A stretch of DNA of 50,090 bases from Anaerolineae bacterium (GTDB lineage Bacteria; Chloroflexota; Anaerolineae; Promineifilales; Promineifilaceae): contig JANQGC010000035.1 in NCBI GenBank assembly GCA_028277515.1, positions 1 through 50,090 on the forward strand, in the 5' to 3' direction. The position numbers and the translations under genes are program-made. Below the pieces are notes generated by a model. It was not told the DNA's origin. It worked only from the letters and a program-made list of their open reading frames with translations, and searched no databases. Below, piece after piece: positions 45,445-50,090 of the stretch. Each line of letters starts with the position of its first letter. The first letter of the stretch is position 1.

Positions 45445-45801
45445 TTAAACCCATTCCAGTACGCCACGACTCCAGGCATAAACGAGACCGTCTGCAAGCA
45501 AAATGATAAAGACCACCGTTGCGAAAATCGCGAACAGGCCTAACTGATCATAAGCCGCGGCAATAGGAAACAGAAATATGGCTTCCACGTCGAAGATCAC
45601 AAAGACGAGAGCATATATATAGTACTGAACCTTAAATTGGACCCAGGTATCCCCAACAGTTTCAATACCACACTCGTAAGTTTGCTGTTTAATAGGGTTT
45701 GGACGGTGGGGGCCAAGGAGACGATTAACGACGACTGGCGCTAACGGGAATATGGGCGCGAGCACCACAAACAGGATGATATATTGCCATTCAGCAAACA
45801 C
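45445..45801 (-). CDS. nuoA: NADH-quinone oxidoreductase subunit A (copy 2)
   Basis: A 118-aa, three-TM subunit with the ND3 loop PIKQQTYECGIETVGDTWVQ (including the switch-type Cys) and FVIFDVEAIFLFPIAAAYDQ in TM2. It is clearly distinct from copy 1 at 1277-1642, which has PYESG in the loop. It starts with GTG at 45801; AGGAG is about 14 bases upstream, so initiation may be modest. It heads the membrane-arm operon, which has no nuoB, C or D. Confidence 0.94.
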   Translation of the reverse strand: MFAEWQYIILFVVLAPIFPLAPVVVNRLLGPHRPNPIKQQTYECGIETVGDTWVQFKVQYYIYALVFVIFDVEAIFLFPIAAAYDQLGLFAIFATVVFIILLADGLVYAWSRGVLEWV

Positions 45802-45835
45802 TTGATTTTCTCTTTCTCCTCACAGCAGGATTTGA

Positions 45836-45853
45836 TTGTGAAATATATCTCAT
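45836..45853 (-). promoter_or_regulatory. Rex-like operator at the second nuo promoter
   Basis: Read on the plus strand, TTGTGAAATATATCTCAT matches 11 of the 14 fixed positions of TTGTGAAnnnnTTCACAA, including a perfect TTGTGAA half. It begins at the last base of the -10 box and covers the predicted transcription start of the nuoA-N operon. Confidence 0.5.
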
Positions 45854-45881
45854 TTATAACACATGCGTTATGCAACGGCAA
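45853..45881 (-). promoter_or_regulatory. Promoter of the membrane-arm nuo operon
   Basis: TTGCCG (45876-45881) and TATAAA (45853-45858) are spaced by 17 bases. The leader to the nuoA GTG is about 45 bases. Confidence 0.6.
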
Positions 45882-46034
45882 AAGTGCCAAGAGCCAAATT
45901 GTAACAGAAAAGAAGTGTGTGACAATGGTTGCACGCCGAAGACCACCTGGGTTAACCTCATGGTTTTAGGGCAGGAACTGCTCTGTCGTTGAAGCATTTT
46001 TTATTAGGTATACTGGTATTGACGATTTCTATCT

Positions 46035-46058
46035 GGCGCGAGTTTTCCAGCTTGCGCC
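46035..46058. repeat. REP-like hairpin repeat, copy 1
   Basis: GGCGCGAGTT-TTCC-AGCTTGCGCC folds into a ten-pair stem (two G-U type pairs) with a TTCC loop. A second copy lies at 48031-48052. The two differ at stem positions that keep pairing. Confidence 0.6.
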
Positions 46059-46131
46059 TGTAACGCAAAAAGCCTTTTTTTGCGCAAAGAACAAATCAGG
46101 CAATTTGTTTTACGTTAACGCGGTGTGATGG

Positions 46132-46839
46132 ATGATTGATTCTCTCTCAGAAGTACAACGAATCCTCGTTGTTGATGACAATACTTACACCCTGCGGTTA
46201 GTCAAACATACGCTAACTCAGGCAGGTTACAAGGTCTCAACGGCCGTTTCCGGGGAAGAAGCATTAACTCTTATCAATCGTTACGGCCTCCCCCATTTGG
46301 CTGTGGTTGACCTGCACATGCCAGGCATGAGCGGATTTGAATTTTGTCGCAAGATCCACGATTTCAGCGATTGTCCTGTTATTATGCTCACGGCTGTGGC
46401 CAGCGAAGAAACCATCATCGAAGGCCTGGATGAGCATGCTGAAGATTATATTGTGAAACCCTTTAATCCACCGGAACTGGTGGCTCGCATAGAACGGGTG
46501 CTGCGCCGTGTGGATGATTTCAGTTATACATTAGAGGCTACCACTCAAATTGACGACCAGCTTAAGGTGAACTTTCCAAAAAGAGTCGCCATCGTCAACG
46601 GAGAAGAAGTTTCTTTAACGCCTACGGAAACGAAACTATTATACATCCTGGTTCGCAACGCGGGGCGAATCGTCACCACTCAATTTTTGTTGGATCGTAT
46701 CTGGCCTCTGCAAAACGCTCAAGAGGACCGCTTACATGTTCATATCCATCGCCTTCGCCGTAAAATTGAGGTTAATAACAATGAGCCGGGCTATATTGCT
46801 GCTGAACGGGGAACAGGATATAGCTTCAGGAAAATTTAG
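46132..46839 (+). CDS. Response regulator, OmpR/PhoB type
   Basis: A 235-aa regulator. The N-terminal receiver (about 10-125) shows ILVVDDNTYTLRLVKHTLTQ with the acidic pocket, the phospho-accepting Asp in LAVVDLHMPGMSG, the Thr of MLTAVAS and the Lys of DYIVKPFNPPE. The C-terminal winged helix (about 145-235) shows VSLTPTETKLLYILVRNAGR and HVHIHRLRRKIEVNN, ending ERGTGYSFRKI. No histidine kinase is adjacent, so its partner and targets are unknown. The ATG lacks a strong SD. Confidence 0.92.
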   Translation: MIDSLSEVQRILVVDDNTYTLRLVKHTLTQAGYKVSTAVSGEEALTLINRYGLPHLAVVDLHMPGMSGFEFCRKIHDFSDCPVIMLTAVASEETIIEGLDEHAEDYIVKPFNPPELVARIERVLRRVDDFSYTLEATTQIDDQLKVNFPKRVAIVNGEEVSLTPTETKLLYILVRNAGRIVTTQFLLDRIWPLQNAQEDRLHVHIHRLRRKIEVNNNEPGYIAAERGTGYSFRKI

Positions 46840-46914
46840 AATTTGTGCAAATGGGGTGATGAAAGAGCTAACGCAGTATAATAGGCTCCTGGTTAGCATG
46901 ACAAAGGATGGTTA

Positions 46915-47550
46915 GTGACGGAAAGAACGAATGATGAGTGGCTGCTGGCTTTAAGCAGTCCAGGTGAAGAACGAGAAGCCGCCCTGGCAGATCTGAGAGA
47001 AATCTTGAACAGAGGCCTACAACTTGGTTTACTCGGCCGTGTCGACACCTCCGCACCCGAATTCCACTCCCTTTCTGAAGATTTTGTGCAAGAAGCTTTG
47101 TTGAAAATCTTGGACAAATTAGATACCTTTGCCGGTCGCAGCAAATTTACAACCTGGGCGCATAAAATCACCGTACACATTGCCCTGACCGAGCTGCGTA
47201 GAAAGCGGTGGCAAGATTCATCTTTAAATCAACTAACAGAAAGCGAGGAGGGAGAATACACGCCAAGTTTTACGGCCGATCCCGCTCCAACTCCGGAAAT
47301 TAATATTGCCCGCAACGATATGCTGGCCCGCGTCAACCGCATCATCGAAGAGGAACTCACTGAAAAACAACGTGACATCATGAAATCGACTGTTTTCCAG
47401 GGCCGGCCGGCAGCAGTTATCGCCAAACAAATGGATATGAATCCCAACGCCGTCTATAAAGTGTTGCATGACGCCCGGGTTCGTTTAAAGAACAGGTTAA
47501 AAAAGGAAGGATTGTCCCCGGCAGATGTTCTTTCCGTATTCAATTCCTAA
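46915..47550 (+). CDS. ECF-type RNA polymerase sigma factor
   Basis: A 211-aa extracytoplasmic-function-type sigma factor. Region 2 is at about 55-100 (SEDFVQEALLKILDKLDTFA, then GRSKFTTWAHKITVHIALTE and LRRKRW). Region 4 is at about 150-195 (LTEKQRDIMKSTVFQGRPAA, then VIAKQMDMNPNAVYKVLHDA). It starts with GTG, and AGGA lies six bases upstream. The next gene is a zinc-motif protein that is a good candidate anti-sigma factor. Confidence 0.88.
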   Translation: MTERTNDEWLLALSSPGEEREAALADLREILNRGLQLGLLGRVDTSAPEFHSLSEDFVQEALLKILDKLDTFAGRSKFTTWAHKITVHIALTELRRKRWQDSSLNQLTESEEGEYTPSFTADPAPTPEINIARNDMLARVNRIIEEELTEKQRDIMKSTVFQGRPAAVIAKQMDMNPNAVYKVLHDARVRLKNRLKKEGLSPADVLSVFNS

Positions 47551-47634
47551 TCCTTTTGGCATTAGAATATTTACTTAAGGCGCTTAACGCGTAAAAGGTA
47601 AGAAAGGACTTTCTAGCTTTGTCCAAATAGCAAG

Positions 47635-47976
47635 ATGAACAAATTCATTCAATTTTTGCAGCGCATATTCCAGGGATCGGCCGCAGAAAGCGATCAGGCT
47701 TCGGCAGTTCAATCCAATGGTTCTGCTGCGGATGAACCTGTTGAACTGCTAACCAATGATGAAAGCCTTATCTCGCTCATGCAGTTACTTGAGCATACAA
47801 AAGAGGGCGAGTACTCCTGCGAAGAGACCTTGGATCTTCTTGACGAATATGTCGAGCTTGCCGTGGATAATCAAGATTTAGCGGCCGTCATGCCCCTGGT
47901 AAAAAATCATATCAGCGATTGTCCCGACTGCACAGAACGATTTGAAGCTCTCGTACAGATCCTGCAAAACTCCTAG
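47635..47976 (+). CDS. Candidate zinc-binding anti-sigma factor
   Basis: A 113-aa soluble protein with no TM helix. Its C-terminal half contains Cys in EYSCEETLDLLDEYVE and, 33 residues on, HISDCPDC. The H-x3-C-x2-C pattern with an upstream Cys is that of ZAS-type anti-sigma factors. The position directly after the ECF sigma gene supports this. The N-terminal 45 residues are low complexity (Ser/Ala/Glu). Confidence 0.65.
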   Translation: MNKFIQFLQRIFQGSAAESDQASAVQSNGSAADEPVELLTNDESLISLMQLLEHTKEGEYSCEETLDLLDEYVELAVDNQDLAAVMPLVKNHISDCPDCTERFEALVQILQNS

Positions 47977-48030
47977 AACCCATTATAATTAAATGAATCA
48001 AATATTTTCCAAACTGCTAATGATATTGTA

Positions 48031-48052
48031 GCGTGAGCTTTCCAGCTTGCGG
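48031..48052. repeat. REP-like hairpin repeat, copy 2
   Basis: GCGTGAGCT-TTCC-AGCTTGCGG forms an eight-pair stem with the same TTCC loop as copy 1. It lies in the 199-base gap between the anti-sigma candidate and glk. I saw nothing else clear in that gap except the glk ribosome binding site (AGGAG). Confidence 0.55.
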
Positions 48053-48175
48053 CCACAACAACTACAGAACCACGAAGCGGCAGCGATTTTTGTAAGATGT
48101 CATTCACTCATAGAACGGAACCTGCGATGTGGTGGTTATCAGAAATAATTTCAAAGGTAGAGGAGAAGATCAACA

Positions 48176-49162
48176 ATGCTTTTAGCAGGAGATATTGGCG
48201 GAACAAAAACAGTACTTGCTTTATTTAAAGAATTGAGTTCCTTTGAATTTGATCATACGCCTTTTAGAGAAGAAACATTTCCAAGTGGTCAATACAGCTC
48301 GCTTGAAGAAATCATTTCCGAGTTCCTGCAAGATTCCGACGAACCTTTAAATGGGGCTTCTTTTGGTGTGGCCGGGCCTGTGGTCAATCAAAAGGCTGAG
48401 ATTACCAACCTTCCCTGGAAAATCAATGGCGCTGATATAAGTGAGACATTCCAGGTGAGCACCCGAATTCTTAATGATCTGGAAGCGATTGCTAATGCCG
48501 TCCCTTATCTGGAGGATGAAGACCTTTTCGTCCTTCATGAGGGACAACCTGAACCTCTGGGGGCCAAAGCAGTTATTGCTCCAGGAACGGGGCTTGGGGA
48601 AGCTTTTCTCGTTTGGGTTGGCGAAAGATACGAATCTTATCCTTCGGAAGGCGGGCATGCTGCTTTTGCCCCGACATCGGATCGCCAGATTGATTTGTTG
48701 AGCTATTGGTTAAAAAAAATTGGCCATGTCAGTTACGAACGCTTATGCTCCGGCATCGGTATTCCCAATATCTACCAATACCTTCGCGATTGTGGTGAAT
48801 ATGACGAGCCGGATTGGCTCAGCGATCAATTGGTATTAGAAAAAGACCAAACCCCGGTTATTGTCGAGACCGCAAAAACCGGCAAAGTGCCTATCTGTGT
48901 TGAGACACTCAATATTTTTATGGAAATCTTAGGCGGTGAATCGGCCAACCTGGCTCTTAAGGTGTTGGCCACAGGAGGCGTTTATATAGGTGGTGGCATT
49001 CCCCCACGCATTATACCCCAGCTACAAAACAGCCGTTTTATGGATCTTTTCCTTTACAAAGGTCGTTTTAGTGAATTGATGGCTAAAATGCCCGTTTATA
49101 TTATTAATAATCCTAAGGTGGCTCTCTATGGGGCTGCTTATGAAGCTTTGAGGACCTACTGA
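48176..49162 (+). CDS. glk: Glucokinase (Glk family)
   Basis: Phosphorylates glucose with ATP to glucose 6-phosphate. The 328-aa protein shows the phosphate-1 motif LAGDIGGTKTVLALF at the N-terminus, FGVAGPVVNQ, and the sugar-binding TNLPW and LNDLEAIANAV. APGTGLGEAFLV (phosphate-2), PSEGGHAAFAP and the adenosine region GGVYIGGGIPPRIIP follow. It lacks the Cys-rich zinc motif of ROK-type kinases, which places it in the bacterial Glk family. It has a good SD (AGGAG). The pgl gene begins one base after its stop. Confidence 0.92.
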   Translation: MLLAGDIGGTKTVLALFKELSSFEFDHTPFREETFPSGQYSSLEEIISEFLQDSDEPLNGASFGVAGPVVNQKAEITNLPWKINGADISETFQVSTRILNDLEAIANAVPYLEDEDLFVLHEGQPEPLGAKAVIAPGTGLGEAFLVWVGERYESYPSEGGHAAFAPTSDRQIDLLSYWLKKIGHVSYERLCSGIGIPNIYQYLRDCGEYDEPDWLSDQLVLEKDQTPVIVETAKTGKVPICVETLNIFMEILGGESANLALKVLATGGVYIGGGIPPRIIPQLQNSRFMDLFLYKGRFSELMAKMPVYIINNPKVALYGAAYEALRTY

Positions 49163-49163
49163 A

Positions 49164-49913
49164 ATGCTCCAACCTGATTCTAGTGCCCAAGTCCAAATCT
49201 TTTCCGATAAAGGCGCTGTCGCCAGGGAAGCGGCCGATTTATTTACCCAGATCGCGCTGGATTCTGTGGCCAAACGCGGCCGTTTCTTAGTCGCTCTATC
49301 GGGAGGTAGTACCCCAAAGGCAATGTATTCTTTATTGGCTGATGCACCCTATGCGAGCACCGTCCCCTGGTCTTCTACTCACGTCTTTTGGGGAGACGAG
49401 CGCCTGGTGCCTCCGGATGATCCCGGCAGCAACTATTATCACGCATCCAAATTACTGCTCGAACATGTCCCCATTCCCGGTAAAAATATCCACCGGGTCA
49501 AGGGCGAACAACCGGCCGAAGAAACGATGCAGGATATGGTCGATCATTTGGGAAATCTTGCATCCGCTGATCGCCAATGGCCAAGGTTGGATCTTATTAT
49601 GCTGGGAATGGGCAGTGATGGCCATACGGCCTCTCTTTTTCCTGGATCAAAATCGGTGGAAGATCCGGGCGTTATTGTGAAGATTGTAACGGCCGAATAT
49701 GAAGATCGCCCCTCTAATCGCCTGACAATGACACCGCTGATCATCAACGACGCGCGCCAAATCCTCTTTCTGGTGACAGGGGCCAATAAAGCTGAAGCCT
49801 TAGCAACCGTATTGCGAGGACCGCAGAATTGGGAGAAATGGCCGGCTCAGAGAATCCAACCGCATGATGGAACCTTGACCTGGTTTATCGACCGGGAAGC
49901 AGCAGGAAAATGA
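49164..49913 (+). CDS. pgl: 6-phosphogluconolactonase
   Basis: Hydrolyses 6-phosphogluconolactone, the second step of the oxidative pentose phosphate pathway. The 249-aa protein has FLVALSGGSTPKAMYSLLAD, the active-site region VFWGDERLVPPDDPGSNYYH, and LIMLGMGSDGHTASLFPGS. These are all hallmarks of the DevB/Pgl family. It follows glk so closely that the pair must be one operon. Glucose 6-phosphate dehydrogenase is not in the window but may be next to it. Confidence 0.94.
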   Translation: MLQPDSSAQVQIFSDKGAVAREAADLFTQIALDSVAKRGRFLVALSGGSTPKAMYSLLADAPYASTVPWSSTHVFWGDERLVPPDDPGSNYYHASKLLLEHVPIPGKNIHRVKGEQPAEETMQDMVDHLGNLASADRQWPRLDLIMLGMGSDGHTASLFPGSKSVEDPGVIVKIVTAEYEDRPSNRLTMTPLIINDARQILFLVTGANKAEALATVLRGPQNWEKWPAQRIQPHDGTLTWFIDREAAGK

Positions 49914-49960
49914 AGGGCCCATATTGTCAGGCTAAGTACCAAAAAAAGGATTGTTGCATG

Positions 49961-50090
49961 TGTCATACCGAGCTTGTTGAGGCATCTCTTGAGAGATTTC
50001 TCGCTTTGCTGCTAAGAAACAAACTTTCTCAAACCGTCATTCCAGCCTGCCCTGAGCTAGCCGAAGGGAACAGCGTGAGGAATCTTTCAC
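49961..50090. repeat. Two degenerate copies of a dispersed intergenic repeat
   Basis: Copy A (49961-50009) begins TGTCATACCGAGCTTGTTGA and contains ATCTC-TTGA-GAGAT, a small hairpin. Copy B (about 50035-50090) begins CGTCATTCCAGCCTGCCCTG, contains CCCT...AGGG complementary blocks, and continues with GTGAGGAATCTTTC. Both share GTCAT-x-CC and a TGAGG-x-ATCT core. They follow pgl; the window ends inside copy B. Confidence 0.6.

Larger units (their letters stand above)
45802..46131. other. 330-base divergent intergenic region
   Basis: Separates the leftward nuo operon from the rightward response regulator. It holds the nuo promoter (45853-45881), a Rex-like site (45836-45853), a REP-like hairpin (46035-46058) and a second small stem CGCAAAAA/TTTTTGCG (46064-46084). 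I found no convincing promoter for the response regulator (a lone TATACT at 46009-46014) and no coding sequence. Confidence 0.6.

Noticed and set aside
1..50090. tRNA, rRNA, CRISPR arrays, insertion sequences or prophage
   Set aside because: No cloverleaf, regular spacer-repeat array, transposase or integrase motif was seen in any intergenic region or reading frame. A covariance or profile search would be needed to exclude small RNAs.

Overview
The window (about 50 kb, roughly half G+C) reads as an ordinary bacterial chromosome from a member of the Chloroflexota, most likely Anaerolineae or a neighbouring class. This is an inference. It rests on lipoproteins with Val-Thr-Glu repeat linkers after the lipobox, a fused glycyl-tRNA synthetase, a primase zinc site with C-x3-C spacing, and a complex I cassette with two nuoM genes. 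I saw no phage, transposase, CRISPR array, rRNA or tRNA.

Layout. Bases 1-12245 (minus): the nuoABCD operon runs off the left edge. It is followed by dnaG-rpoD, a single-chain glycyl-tRNA synthetase, recO behind a CAP/SCP-domain exported protein, and a gamma-glutamyltransferase-family gene. Bases 12289-21281 (plus): an accessory block with a flavin-reductase-fold protein, four M20 metallohydrolases (two in tandem duplicate), a DUF1611-type P-loop protein, a truncated AhpD-like remnant, a metallophosphoesterase and a membrane glycosyltransferase-like protein. Bases 21313-33394 (minus): two family-2 glycosyltransferases with a small coupled gene, a phosphonate-type ABC transporter with two binding lipoproteins and a very large permease, an Ig-like surface protein, Lgt, a CDP-alcohol phosphatidyltransferase and an alkaline-phosphatase-superfamily hydrolase. 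Bases 33413-36253 (minus): the ATP synthase Fo operon atpI-atpB-atpE-(atpF/delta fusion), closed by two hairpins and without F1 genes. Bases 36263-45881 (minus): a membrane-arm complex I operon nuoA-H-J-K-L-M-M-N. Bases 46132-49913 (plus): an orphan response regulator, an ECF sigma factor with a zinc-type anti-sigma candidate, glucokinase and 6-phosphogluconolactonase. The right edge lies in dispersed intergenic repeats.

The most interesting theme is the energy-conservation system. The membrane-arm operon encodes four antiporter-like subunits (N, M, M, L) instead of three. NuoL carries an apparent extra stretch in its lateral helix, as expected of a four-pump complex I, and the second NuoM lacks the usual TM7 lysine. 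The ATP synthase has an a subunit with a large acidic extracytoplasmic insert and a b subunit fused to only the C-terminal piece of delta. The promoters of nuoABCD, the atp operon and the second nuo operon each carry a palindrome resembling the Rex operator (TTGTGAAnnnnTTCACAA) on the -10 or the start site. This suggests one NADH/NAD+-sensing regulon over respiration and ATP synthesis.

A second genome-scale signal is the palindrome CGGCCG. By eye it occurs about 75 times, where about 12 would be expected, mostly inside genes.
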